In this document: positions 1 through 12,424 of the stretch, piece after piece
How positions within the stretch are numbered: position 1 is the first letter of the stretch
Layout of the letters: each line of letters begins with the position of its first letter
Source of the DNA: Brachypterus glaber
Lineage: Eukaryota; Arthropoda; Insecta; Coleoptera; Kateretidae
Assembly (NCBI GenBank): GCA_958510825.1
Contig: OY294049.1
Span: 744,001-808,000, forward strand
Reading direction: 5' to 3'
Length of the DNA stretch: 64,000 nt
Notes under the pieces: model-generated
Databases searched by the model: none
Told to the model about the DNA's origin: nothing
Seen by the model: only the letters and a program-made list of their open reading frames with translations
Translations under genes and position numbers: made by a program

Positions 1-1793
1 TTGGCCGACTTGATCTTTTTGTATCGGTGCCAAACAACTCCCCATATCAAAACACAAAACATATTAAAAATTTACTTGGCGGTCTGTACCCTAGCCCCGG
101 CTAGATACAAAATGACAATATTTTCAAAAATTTCGTATAAGTTCAAATTTGGCCGTAAAACGAAAAATAAATTGAAAAAAAATGTTTTTGAAAAAAATTG
201 TTTTTACCCCCCCTTCATTTTACCCCCTTACCCAATCCGATTTTTACCAAAAACAATCCCAGTCTAGAACTTTGGATAATTAATCTGTGATCCAAATTTG
301 AAGTCTTTAGCCCGAAGCGTTCTTGAATTATCGTGGTCACAAATTTCCCGGACATACAGACCTACAGACCGACCGACAGACAGATTTTTTTTTGACGGAA
401 ATCATTTTTAGATATAAAACGTCCAGAAACGTAAAAAAGCAATAAAAATTTTTCGAAATTATTTTACTAACGCAACACTTTCCTTGGGGAAAGTAAAATA
501 AAGAAAACATTTTAATTTTGAAAATAAAACAAATATTTGAGATAGTTTTTCAAAAGATTAACCTTCGATAACTTTTTTGTTTTTGGTGGATTATTTTCAA
601 AATCAGTAGGCATTTTCCTCACATAGAACTTGATTTTTGCTAAACATTTCTTTATTGAGTTATCTTTTCCACAAAAACGTGACAGACGGGCGGACAGACG
701 GACAGACGGACATTTTCAAAGTTGCTATATTTACATGAAACATATTTGTACCCAACAATTTTTTGTCTAGGACGTTTTTTTTTCTTGGCGATTTTGGGAA
801 ATTCGAAACTACTATACATGTGTTATACTATTCTAGCGGTTACGCGCTGTGAATAGTATAATAAGTCATAAATGAAGCAGTTCGCGCAGTTTAGAGACAA
901 TGTATGGAAATACAATGTGTATTAGTTGGGAAATTTTTGGTTGTAGTGCAGGAAAATGTGTAAGAAAAAATACGGGACACTGCGGGGAGAAATACTTGGT
1001 AAAGTTTTTTACCGGTGACAAACAAAATACAGGACATCGCAAATTAGATATGGGACAATGTCCCATTGGGACATGGTTGGGTACTTAGTTGGGATATGTA
1101 AGCTACCGGAGTTGGGAAAGTCCAAAGCTGTTCCCCCACAATGAACATTTCTAGCGGCACTACTGTATTCGATAATCTTATCTTTGTTTACTAAGTTTTT
1201 TATCGAACTAAAAATTATTTGTATGTGAACAAAAAATGGATTACTTTAAATTCTTGTCAACTGTATACCGAATGAGAGATATAATACGGAAAATATTAAG
1301 GATAAGGAAAAAAATTATTTACGAATTAAGACAAAATTGTTTAGTGATGGAAATTAAATTTATTTAAAAAGGTGCAATAGTCATAGAGTTTACGTAAATA
1401 CTAAGGGGCCGTTCAAATATAAAATTATCATATAGGGGGGGTGGGGTCATGATTATGTAATCATTTCATACGTTTATTTTAATTAAATTTTAAGATATTA
1501 GTTCAGATACTAGTTTTAAAAGACAAATTTTTTTTGCATGAGTGCACAAAATGTCTTTTATTACTAGTCTCATCTTTAGGCAAAACACTAGGTAACAAAT
1601 CACAACCTTTTTTTTGCCTTGATCTAAAAGTAATTTTTTTTACTAATTCGAGAGCGTAGAATGTGAATCTGACCTTAGAAAAATTCCAGCACCTCACAAT
1701 TTTGAGATATAAGTCCAGGAAATAATGACGTTTTTTTCAAAATCTTATAAAAATCCAGTAGGAATTTGAAAATTTTAGGGATATTAAAAATAC

Positions 1794-2640
1794 ACTGCCC
1801 AGTAAAAGAGCTTTCCCATTTTTCACCTCCGCCCGTAAAATGGATTTTTTATTATCAGATTCATTTTCAGCAACCATAAAAACCTTAATATACCAATTAT
1901 CACGAAAACTACCCTCTGCCCCTTTAGGGGTAGTTAGATTTTTTTTATAATTAGATTTACTTTTAACAACCTGAAAAACCCGAATATAACAATTTTCACG
2001 AAAACTACCCCCCACTCCTCAGGGGGTGGATTTAGAAAAATTTTATTATCAGATTCACTTTCAGCAACCTCAAAAACCCCAATACACCAGTTTTCACGAA
2101 AACTACCCCCACCCCTCAGGGGGTGAAATTGGGAAAAAAGTATAATCAGATTCATAATCGTCGACCCCAAAAACCCCTAAATACCAGTTTTGAAGAAAAT
2201 AATAATATTGAAAAATATTTACCTCATTACCCCCTCGGGGGTGGAATTAGAAAAGTTTTTTTATCAGACTCAATTTCAGCAACCTCAAAAACCCATATAT
2301 AGCAATTTTCAAATTTTTCTAAAAAAAATGTATTTTTCCCCATTTGCCCCCTTGCCGCACCCCAATGTTTATCAAAAACAATCCCGAGCGAGAACTTTTG
2401 GTAACATACCTCTAGGCCAAATTTCAAGTCTCTAGCTTAAAGCGTCCTTAAGTTATCGTGCCCAAAAGATTTTCCGGACAGACCGATTGACCGACGACCG
2501 ACAATTTTTTTTTTTTGCTCGGAATTGATTTATATCGACATAAAACGTATAAAACGCAAAAATTTTGAAAATTTTTGCACGAATACAAGGCTTTCCGAAA
2601 TTTTGAAAATTTCCAAAATGGGAAAGCAAACATAGTATTA
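1794..2640 (+). repeat. 98-bp tandem-unit module, copy 1
   Basis: The module opens with ACTGCCCAGTAAAAGAGC and continues with about five degenerate units of roughly 98 bp. Each unit contains the phrase TTTCAGCAACCTCAAAAACC and a small internal hairpin made of CCCCACCCC and GGGGGTGG. It then passes into a non-tandem tail with a GACCGACC-type run and ends near AAAATGGGAAAGCAAA. The same start, units and tail recur at 2923-3985 and 22061-24203, so this is a defined dispersed module. I recognise no coding capacity. Confidence 0.75.
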
Positions 2641-2922
2641 AAGTATAAAAATTTTATAGGACTTAATTTGTAGATTACGAGGTGGATTATAAAATTCTCA
2701 AAAAAAATATGTATACAAATATGTTTTTATTTGTTTTTTTTTCGTAAAAAGTAAATAAATGAAAAAGCAATAAAATTAATTTAATAAAGCACACAGTGTA
2801 AGCTTTTTTCCCGAGCGCTAAAATATATTTTTCTTATCAATTTAAAGGCGCAAAATCCGAATTTGACCTTGACCAAAATCGGACAGAAGCGAAAAAGGAG
2901 TCATTCTGCAAAAGTAAAATAC

Positions 2923-3985
2923 ACTGCCCAGTAAAAGAGCTCTCCCATTTTTCACCTCCGCGCGTAAAATGGATTTTTTTGTTATCAGATTCACTTTCAG
3001 CAACCATAAAAACCAATTTTCACGAAAACTACCCTCTGCCCCTTTGGGGGTGAAATTAGAATTTTGTTATAATCAGATTCCCTTTTAACAACCTCAAAAA
3101 CCCCAAAATACCAATTTTCACGAAAACTACCCCTCACCCCTCAGGGGGTGGATTTAGAATATTTTTATTATCAGATTCACTTTCAGCAACCTCAAAAACC
3201 CCAATACACCAGTTTTTACGAAAAATACCCCTCACCCCTCAGCGGGTGGATTTAGAATATTTTTATTATCAGATTCACTTTCAGCAACCTCAAAAACCCC
3301 AAAACACCAGTTTTCACGAAAACTACCCCCCACTCCTCAGGGGGTGGATTTAGAATTTTTTTATTACCAGATTCACTTTCAGAAACCTCAAAAACCCCAA
3401 TACACCAGTTTTCACAAAAACTACCCCCACCCCTCAGGGGGTGAAATTAGAAAAAAGTTATTATCAGATTCAAATTCGTCAACCCCAAAAGCCCTTATAT
3501 ACCAATTTTGAGGAAAATATTGAAAATATTTCAAAATATTTGGGGGTGGAGTTAAAATTTTTTTTTATCAGATTCAATTTCAGCAACCTCAAAAACCCCT
3601 ATATAGCAATTTTCAAATTTTTCTAAAAAAAATGTGTTTTTACCCATTTGCCGCACCCCAATGTTCACCAAAAACAATCCCGAGCGAGAACTTTTGGTAA
3701 CATACCTGTATGCCAAATTTCAAGTCTCTAACTTAAAGCGTTCTTAAGTTATCGTGCCCACAAGATTTCCCGGACAGACCGATCGACCGACCGACCGATC
3801 GACCGACCGACTGACCGATCGACTGACCGATCGACCGACCAACAATTTCTTTTTTTGCTTGAAATTGATTTATATCTACATAAACGTCATAAAACCCAAA
3901 AATACGCGAAAAATTTTTTTTGAAAATTGTTGCACGAATACAAGGCTTTCCGAAATTTTTAAAATTTTCAAAATGGAAAAGCAAA
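2923..3985 (+). repeat. 98-bp tandem-unit module, copy 2
   Basis: Direct-orientation repeat of the module at 1794-2640 with the same opening ACTGCCCAGTAAAAGAGC and about seven tandem units. The spacing of AGATTCAC between 3173 and 3271 gives a period of 98 bp. The tail has an expanded GACCGATCGACCGACC run at about 3778-3840 and ends near GGAAAAGCAAAAT. A further isolated piece of the module tail lies at about 4440-4505. Confidence 0.75.
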
Positions 3986-6900
3986 ATAAAAAAAAATCCA
4001 TTTTTAATTTTTTTTTTTAATTTTTCTTAGTTACTAAAATTCAAATGGTCAAAACCGTCCAATATTTTGATATAATGGCCCAACCCAACTCAGAATATGG
4101 AAACTTTAAATTCATAGGTAGAATAAATAGGGATATTATGAAAAGAAATTAAAAAAAAAATGGAATCTGTGACAAAACTAAGTAGTGGTGGAGGGTAAGT
4201 AGAGGGGTGCATTAGGGGACAAGCTTAGCGACGTACTCATGCTAAAAATCGATAAAAATCATCACTAGGTGGTCAAAAATTAACTAAAAATATGTTACGT
4301 AATACGCGTCTTATGCAATAAAGTAACATTTTTATGATGTTGAACCATTAAAAAATAAGACAAAAAATACGCAATATTTTTTTTATAAATTATTTTGAAA
4401 TTGTCATAAAACGCAAAAATACGCAAACAAAATTTTGAAAATTTTTGCACGCATACAATGCTTTCCGAAATTTTGAAAATTTTCAAAATGGGAAAGCAAA
4501 ATAACATGTGCTGGCCTTTTTTTAAGGTCAAATTCGGATTTTGCGCCGTTAAATGGATAAGAAAAATATATTTTTGGGTTCATGTGTGCATTAATTTTAT
4601 TGCTTTTTCATTTATTTACCTTTTACGAACAAACTAAGCCAAATAAAAAAATATTTGTATATATATTTTTGTAGAGAATTTTATAATCTACAAATTAATT
4701 CCTATAAAATTTTTATACAAATTTGATAGTTTTGCCACAAATGAGAAATTAAGTAAACTCTGCACTTTAATTTTAAGCTTTTTATTTTTTTTCGCATACT
4801 TACTGTGATATGTGAGGGATTTTTCCATAAGGACTTGATCCACTTCTGTTCTGGACCCCTCATGTAATACTGCAGTAGGCCCTTCGCATATGGATTTTTT
4901 ATTTCCTCCTTTTTTTATTATACTTAGTGCCCCTTAAACTTTCAAATTCCTACTGTTTTTTTTAAGATTAAAAAAAAACGTCATTATTTCCTGGACGTAT
5001 ATCTCAAAATTGTGGGGTGCTGGAATTTTTCTAAGGCCAGATTCGGATTCTACGTCCTCGAATTAGTAAAAAAAACTTTTAGATCATAACAAAAAAAAAG
5101 TTGTGATTTGTTGCCTAGTGTTATCATCTAAAGATGACAATAAGTCAGGTCAGAGTTACAAGGACCTATACGACATTTTTTTAGATTTCGGTATTTTTGG
5201 TTTTGGTTTATTAAAAAAACTTACATTTAAATTGATGACTGATTTAGGGATTTTTGTTTTGGATTGGCATTACAGTTTACACCATGTTTAAAATTCTAAG
5301 AACAAATGATATTTTGATATATTTTATAGTCATCTCTTCTCTTTTTACTGCAATTAACCAAGCCACAATTTAAACATGGTAAAAATAACCTAAACACAAA
5401 ATTTTGTAGAAAATTCAACTTTAAAGCGACATTGACATTTGCACGGAAAACGTCAAGCGATAGGCCAGGTCTGTTGCCAACCCAAAAGAACAAAAAGTAC
5501 AGACCTCTTATGGGCCTATAAGAACCCGCAAAATGCGTGTGATTATAATCACATAATTATGAGCTTATAAGAGTCGCAAAATAGAAAAAACTAATCTTAA
5601 AATTTAATTAAAATACACATATGAAATGATTACATAATAATGACCCCTTCCCCCCCTATATGATAATGTAATATTTTAACGGCCCCTCAGTTTTTACGAA
5701 TCTCGAAAATCTATAACTTTATTGCACCTTTTTAAATAAATTTAATTTCCATCACTAAACAATTTTTTCTTAATTCTTAAATAATTTTTTTCCTTATCCT
5801 TAATATTTTCCGTATTATATGATTTCGTCATTTTCTCAGAATAGTTAAATACAACCAGTCTCTCATTTGGTATACAGTTGACAAGAATTTAAAGTAATCC
5901 ATTTCTTTTCACATACAAATAATTTTTAGTTCGATAAAAAACTTGTAAACAAATATAAGATAAGATTATCGAATAGAGTGGTGCCGCTAGAAATGTTCAT
6001 GGTGTGGGAACAGCTTTGGACATTCCCAACTCCGATAGCTTACATTTCCAAACTAACCACCCAACCATGTCCCAATGGGACATTGTCCCATATCTAATTT
6101 GCGATGTCCTGTATTTTGTTTGTCCCCGGTGACATAAAACTCCAAACCAATTATTTTCCCCGCAGTGTCCCGTATTTTCTTACACATTTTCCTGCAACTA
6201 CAACCAGAAACTTCCCAACTAATACACATTGTATTTCCAAACATTGGCTCTAAACTGCGCGAACTGCTTCATTTATGACTTATTATACTATATTCACAGC
6301 CCGGACAACATTTGCTATTTCACGTGGAAGTCATTATGACATCATGTAATGATTTTCTGAGTTCATGAACGCATACAGATGACTCCTCATTGTAAAGTCA
6401 TTACGAGATCATGTCATGAAGATCTAGCAGCGGTCTACGGTGTAGTGAAGTTGAAAATTCGATCACTAATTTTGTGATAGTGGTATATAATTCGGTTATA
6501 GCCGAGCAGATATTATAACTTACTCATTTAGGTTGGCCATACAATCTTCTATCGTATTTAAAGTATACCCGAGCGGAGAATATACTTAACCACTTATCAC
6601 TTTATTCGGGAGCGGGTATTCTAGGAGACGGCGCTTTGGAAACAGATAAAACGATTTCTTCTTAACTTAAGAATAATATATTAAATAAATGTGAATAAAT
6701 TCTTCAAGAACATGAAAGATCAATTCTTACTTCTAAGTCCTATTTTTATGCAAAGCCCTTAAATTCTAAATTCCATTATATATTATTTTCCATTAATACT
6801 TCTAAATTAAAACATTCTATGTTTGAAATCCCAACTATTCGCAATCATTTTCAAATCCCATTTTATTTTACACATTTTTCTTAGTGTATATTAAAACTGG

Positions 6901-7742
6901 TTCGTATAAGTCATTTAAATTATTTTACAAAATATTTTTCAAAGTTAATTAATATTCGTCAAAAATATCAGTGTTCAAACTATCAATATTTATAAGTGTC
7001 CAAAATTATTTCTATGTCTGAAAATACGAGTCTCAAAATTTTTCTAAGTTTTAAAACTATTTTTAATTCAAGAATAAATCTCAAAATAAATTCTCACAGA
7101 AACTACATTTTCACTTTTGAATTTGCCATAGTGACACCCTGAATAAAACTGAATAATTATGAATCTTTTCATGAGTTTATATACCCAATAAGAAGGTCAC
7201 TAGTTAAATTTATTTGACAATGCTATTAGCGCAAAATATCTACAAAGATACCGCGCATATTTAATTACCCCGACAAAAGAGTTTCAGTCTCATCAATTTG
7301 CAAGCTAATTGCTATTTCTGACATCTGAAACGATCATTTTGACCGTAAATTAAATTTTTATAAACAATTTAGATTACTAGACAACTTTTAAGTTATACCG
7401 ACAAGAATTACCGAGGAGGGGTCCGATGTAATGTAGGTCAAACCGGACTTTACCGAAGCCGAATCTCGTGAAGCCAGATTGTATCATAGCGCAATATTAA
7501 AGAAATATTATTTTAAAATTTTAACTACATATAAAATATTCGGATCATAACAACGGAATGCGCAAATTTTAAATTAACCGCGAAATTTAAATTGACCGCG
7601 AAATTTAAAATTAAAAAAAAGAAACACACCTTTTTGCTCATATCTTGAAAACGCGAAGAGATACCAAAAAAATAACGAAAAAATCAACACCCCCTAGACA
7701 CACATCCCCACATAAATCCATTTTCAACAATTTGAGGACACC

Positions 7743-7767
7743 GGGATTTTCCCACTGGGGACTTTCC
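7743..7767. promoter_or_regulatory. pair of kB-like (Rel/NF-kB) motifs
   Basis: GGGATTTTCCC at 7743-7753 and GGGGACTTTCC at 7757-7767 both fit the general Rel-family consensus. The second lies inside a small palindrome, TCCCACTGG...CCAGTGGGA. No gene is visible nearby, so function is unsupported and chance occurrence is possible. Confidence 0.2.
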
Positions 7768-8082
7768 AGTGGGAATGTTCTCCAAGGTGACTGGGGGCAC
7801 TAATTCCTCTAGACTAAAGCCTCCAGATATCTACGGCTCACCATACCAATCCGATAATGTGTATCGAATTAGCTGACCAGTAAGTTAATTACTAGTTATT
7901 ACCAGTAGTATATCTTTATAAAGACGGCTGCATTTTAATACTAGTATTCCTTTATTCGTTTAAAAAGTTTAGTTAGTGGTAGAAAATAATATGTGGCGCC
8001 ACCTATCGCATAACGCTGTCAAGTGCACTGAAATTGAAACATTACAGGAGCCTGTAGTATTCGGCAATCGTTCTCAATCGAG

Positions 8083-8291
8083 TCCCGGGCAACATTTGTT
8101 ATTTCACGTGGAAATCATTATGACATCATTTAATGATTTAACGTTAAATGTATACACCTCATAACAAACTCACAACATGATCAGAAAATCATGAGATGTG
8201 CTCATCATGATGTTCGTATGAGTACAAAACGTGGAAATCATAACATGATGCTCTCATGAGGCCTATATGATTTTATGAATGTTGTCCGGGA
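8083..8291. mobile_element. ~209-bp MITE-like unit with TCCCGG-CAACATT ends
   Basis: It opens TCCCGGGCAACATTTG and closes CATTGTTGTCCGGGA-like (AATGTTGTCCGGGA), giving terminal inverted repeats of about 14 bp. The interior is full of ATCATGA and TCATGAG palindromes. The opening ~50 bp match the left end of the enclosing block at 6300. It is short and non-coding, so it fits a non-autonomous DNA element. No clear target duplication flanks it. Confidence 0.5.
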
Positions 8292-9595
8292 GTGCGTAAC
8301 CGCTAGAATAGTATAATACGTGTATAGAGTAGTTTCGAATTTCTCAAAATCGCCTAGAAAAAAAAAGTCCTAGACAAAAAATTGGTGTACACAAATATGT
8401 TTCATGAAAATACAGCATCTTTGAAAATGTCCGTCTGCACGTCCGTCACGTTTTTGTGGAAAAGATAACCTAATAAAGAATTTTTTAGCAAAAATCAAGT
8501 TTCATGTAAGGAAAATGCCTACTGCTTTTGAAAATAATCCCCCCAAAAACAAAAAAGTTATTGGAGGTTAATCTTTTAAAAAACTATCTCTCTCAAATAT
8601 TTGTTTTGTTTCCAAAATTAAAATTTTTTCTTTATTTATTTTTTTTAAATTGGCTTCTATTATATGAGCCCTCGAGGGCTTCTTACTTAAAAAGCAGTAA
8701 CTGCACATCTGGTGAATTTTCCGTTATTAATTTTAGAAGTTGCACTTTCCATTGGGCTTCTTATTTACCTGACCAGAATGGCTCGAAAGTTTTTAGTTTT
8801 TCCAAAAATCGCTAGTGTTTGCAGTATAAGCCAAATCGTGAACCGTTATTTAATTTAATTTTAGTAAAGAATTATGTTTACACATTTAAAATTGAAATAA
8901 ATATTTTTATACTAATATATTAAATTTTACTTTTTTAGTCAAAAAAAATAGATTTTTCGAAAAACAAAAATATTTAAAAAAAATATATTTTTGAAAAAAA
9001 AATTTATATATATTTTTGAAAAAAAAAAGTAAATTTTTGATTATCTAGCCGGTGCTAGGTGCTAGACCGCCAAGTAAATTTTTGATATGTTTTGTGTTTT
9101 AATATGAAGGCCAATTGGCACCGATACAAAAAGACTAAGTCGCTCAAATTTGAACTTGTACGACAATTTTGACGTATCTTGCTTTTTTATTTAGTTATGG
9201 AACCTTAAGGGCTTAATTCGATCTAAAACTACTAACTATATATTGTTATATTGTTTTTAAATTAAATGGAGTCAATTTTAAAAAATTTTAATTTTCGTTG
9301 CAAAAAAACATTGAAAACTTTAGCTTCATGTTTTATTTTTATTATACTCTGATAATTAAAGAACAGGCATTAGAAATATTATATAAAAGGCTTTAATATC
9401 ACCTACTTACATGTGCTACTAATAAATATTATAACTTTTGTGAATCTTCCACTATGTTTAATTTTGCTATATGCAAAAATCTGCATATTTTTACTGTTAT
9501 ATTTTTACTTGATTATGTTGAAACATTGTTTGGTATAAACAAATACTTTATAATTATACGGATGTCCAGTAAATTATATCATTAATTTTTAGGGG

Positions 9596-10378
9596 GTGAT
9601 TCTACATAGGAAAATATGAAAAAAAAGTCCTATAAACATGTCTAAAAATGCGTCGTATGGGAGCTAAGCCCCTTTGAAAGTGGCTAAAAAAAATCGGTTT
9701 TTATTTAATAACTCAGGAACGCTTTGAGATACAGCAACGTGTGTGTAACTTTTTTGTAATTTTATTTTTGGAATATGATTCCTCTTGTCAAAATACATAA
9801 AAAGGTACTTGTTATAATACTGTAGGATTAACCGTTTTTGAGAAAAATTAATTTGAAGGTGAAATTGAAGACGAAAAATTAAATACTAAAATGTTAAAAA
9901 CCTAAATTTTAATGGTGCAAGGTACATCAAAAACTAAGAAAAAAACCTCATATACAGGTTTTTTCAAAAATCAATCCTAAGGGAGCTATGGGCTCCTAAA
10001 AATGCACCATTTTTAAAGGGCCATAGTAGCTTTAAAAGCGATTTTTCGACCTACATGTATAGAAACTTTTTTTTCTTAGTTTTTGATATAGAGTAACCCT
10101 GCATCATTGAATTGTTTTGAAATTTTGGTTTTAAACATATTAGTACTTAAGTTTTTGTCTTCGATCCGTGAAATTTCACTTTCAAATGAATTTTTCTCGA
10201 AAACGGTTAATCCTACAGTATTAGAACTAGAGTACTTTTTTATGTATTTTAACATGAGGAATCATATTCCAAAAATAAAATCAAAAAACAGTTACACAGA
10301 AAAAAGTTTGGGACAAAAAACTAATAAGGCCCCCCAATTTCGCACACCATTGTTTAAAATAAGTACCTGATGATAGTA
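9596..10378. mobile_element. truncated copy of the palindromic element at 22714-23855
   Basis: The left segment reads like the left arm at 22745 onward (GTGATTCTACAT, then AAAAATGCGTCGTATGGGAG). The segments at about 9740-9945 and 10055-10300 are inverted copies of each other around a ~100-bp centre containing AAAAATGCACCATTTTTAAA. The outer right arm is missing after the phrase TTTCGCACACC at about 10340-10350. No coding sequence is present. It is a decayed relative, useful for defining the family. Confidence 0.65.
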
Positions 10379-10394
10379 TACGAAGATGGGCCTT

Positions 10395-10867
10395 ATTATT
10401 CTGTCATATAACGTTATCTTATGGGGACAAAATTCCGATATTTCCATAGTATTTGTAACTCAAAAGAGAATTATAAAACTAATTTTTAACTTAGGTTACA
10501 TAGATTCTTGTAAAAATGTTTTTAAAAATAGTAACATTTTAACTTTACCGTCAATTTATTTGTTTAAGCTACTCACATACATATATACGCATCAAACTGT
10601 AATATCTCATATTGGGGATCAGCATATGTATCCCACGAGATTCTGAGACAATCTAAAAACACCAAGTCATTCTCTGGAAATGCATAAAAAGTCTCCAATT
10701 ACTCTGGCATTTTATTGTTCAATATGTTACCGGCAACGATTAAAAATGCACTAAACACAAACAATTTTAAGACTAAACTAAAAAAAAAATGTTAACCGAT
10801 AATGTTTTTTACACCACTAGTAAATTTGAGTTGTACTGTCAAAATAGAAATTATCCACCAAACGCAT
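10395..10867 (+). pseudogene. LINE reverse transcriptase C-terminal fragment
   Basis: The translation from about 10395 reads like the region downstream of the reverse-transcriptase domain in jockey/CR1-type LINEs: a YNVILWGQNSD segment, then VTQKRIIKLIF, SCKNVF and ILTLPSIY. A frameshift lies near 10640-10700, after which the characteristic end of such proteins appears (LLFNMLPATIKNA, then NNFKTKLKKK) before a stop at about 10867. No catalytic domain is present, so this is a 5'-truncated dead copy. The following ~170 bp are AT-rich and probably its 3' untranslated region. Confidence 0.7.
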
Positions 10868-11153
10868 AAAACATAATTTATATATTTTTTGAATAGTTGC
10901 TTTTATTATGTTATGTTTTATATTTTTGTTTCTATTAATGTTATCTATAGTTAAAAATACGTTATCTGCAAATTTTCTTTTTATTTGCTTGCTAGATATC
11001 TAATAATTGTTTACATAGCTTTTTTTTACTTTTTTACGGCTTCGGCTGTTTTTCTTTTTTTTTTCTTTTATTGATATGTTTTTTTTTGTTGACTTAATAG
11101 ATGAGTGGGACAATCCTTATTATTCACAGCAAAGCGTTTGTTTACAGTTTAAA

Positions 11154-11320
11154 TACATAGAAAAAACAGATTCCTTGAACCAAGGACACGTGTCTTTGTA
11201 TATGTTCAAAGCCATATTCTCTTGTTTCGAGAAAATGCCAGCCTTGAAACAAGAGAATATGGCGTTAAACATATCCAAAGACACGTGTCCTTGGTTCAAG
11301 GAATCCGTTTTTTCTATGTA
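11154..11320. repeat. near-perfect 75-bp inverted repeat with 17-bp loop
   Basis: The left arm 11154-11228 and right arm 11246-11320 are reverse complements except for about four mismatches. They are separated by a 17-base loop (11229-11245). The arms include CCAAGGACACGTGTC, a perfect CACGTG-containing core. The structure ends sharply on both sides. If transcribed from either strand it would fold into a long, almost uninterrupted hairpin. It may be a short palindromic transposon or a hairpin-RNA locus; the sequence alone does not decide. Confidence 0.85.
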
Positions 11321-11335
11321 TCACTTGTTTCACTT

Positions 11336-12424
11336 AAAGAGTCTAGCAGACTAACCATATGAAAACTGCCCCCGCTTTAATTTAACTTTTTGTACGGGTT
11401 ACGTAACACCCTTGATCTCAAAGATAACTCACCCCAATTTCAGACCCCTATCCCCTCCCCTAAGGGTAATAACAGCATAAATTAAAAAAACTTTAAACTC
11501 GATTTTCTCGGTAACTATTTCAGGTATTTCAAAGATTAAAAAAACAAATTATAGCTACTCACTAGCACTACAAAATATATTTTTTTTAGAATTTTTGGAT
11601 CTATAATAGGGGTCGAAAAAAATATTTTAAGTTTTTGGGGGTAGGTTTCAATACCACCCCTTCCAGTGACACCCACCAAAAAATTCTGGTGAAACACTTT
11701 TTTACCTATCTCTAAAGTGTAAAAATTGGAAAGCTGTCAAATGGCCGGAAGGCAGCCAAAAAACTTAAAAACTAGTAGCGTGCTTTCTTTTAGATATTTT
11801 ATTATATTATTATTAAAGATTACTGTTTGTTAAAAAATGATAATATAATAAAATATTTATTATATTTATTCTGCGGCTGTGCAAACGTGAGTTACCATGG
11901 AATTACTTTTTTTATTTCAAATAAAAGTTTTTTACTAAAAATTTACGTCATGTGACTTAAATATCCCCTTACTGATTTAATGTAAAATTATCCTCTTCAT
12001 AAATCATTTTAATAATACTATTCGAAATTATATTATTTTTAAAAATTGGTGCACGCCACTAGTTTTTATGTTTTTTAGCTGCCTTCCGGCCATTTGACAG
12101 CTTTCCAATTTTTACACTTTAGAGGTGGGTAAATAAGTGTTTTGCCAGAATTTTTTTTTCGACCCCTATTATAGATCCAAAAATTCTAATATTTTGTAGT
12201 GCTAGTGAGTAGCTATAATTTGTTTTTTTACTCTTTGAAATATCTGAAATAGTTACCGAGAAAATCGACTTTAAAGTTTTTTTAATTTATGCTATTATTA
12301 CCCTTAGGGGAGGGGGTAGGGGTCTGAAATTGGGGTCTTTGAGGTCAAGGGTGTTACGTAACCGGTACAAAAAGTTAAATTAAAGCGGTGGCAGTTTTCA
12401 TATGGTTAGTCTGCTAAACTCTTT
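11336..12424. mobile_element. foldback/MITE element with ~400-bp inverted arms
   Basis: The left arm begins AAAGAGTCTAGCAGACTAACC-like sequence at 11336 and the right arm ends with its complement at 12424. Paired landmarks include CCCCTAAGGGTAATAA against TTATTACCCTTAGGGG and GCCGGAAGGCAGC against GCTGCCTTCCGGC. Arms cover about 11336-11790 and 12050-12424 around an AT-rich centre. There is no coding frame. No target duplication is obvious. It begins only 15 bp after the hairpin at 11154-11320. Confidence 0.8.

Larger units (their letters stand above)
6300..8291. mobile_element. insertion with CCCGGACAACATT inverted ends in the right arm of the palindrome
   Basis: The left arm near 840-870 reads, in reverse complement, TTCACAG directly followed by CGCGTAACCGC. 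In the right arm the same flanks are separated by this 1,992-bp block. It starts CCCGGACAACATT and ends AATGTTGTCCGGG, so the termini are inverted. The bases AG flank both sides, compatible with a 2-bp target duplication or imprecise ends. The block has no meaningful coding frame. Its first ~120 bp and the MITE at 8083-8291 share the same terminal sequence with repeated CATGA motifs. The rest (about 6420-8080) is AT-rich with nothing I recognise apart from the kB-like motif cluster listed separately. Confidence 0.65.
1..9145. repeat. giant composite inverted repeat (foldback-like), truncated at left edge
   Basis: Several segments in the left part recur as reverse complements in the right part in mirrored order: 1-180 pairs with about 9040-9145, 510-870 with 8290-8640, 870-1500 with 5590-6298, 1520-1780 with 4925-5145, and 2640-2890 with 4520-4745. 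The centre is near 3.7 kb and is occupied by tandem modules. The right arm has two extra blocks absent from the left arm: 5150-5590 (also present near 13600-14000) and 6300-8291. The left arm still matches at base 1, so the structure continues outside the window. No credible protein-coding frame is visible; short open frames here are chance products of repeats. The arms carry short GACAGACGG-type tandem motifs. Foldback elements with repetitive arms are known in insects, but I cannot name this family. Confidence 0.75.

Noticed and set aside
3778..3840. Arg/Asp-rich and Ser-Val-Gly-Arg frames over the GACCGACC runs
   Set aside because: Simple-sequence translation within the module tail.
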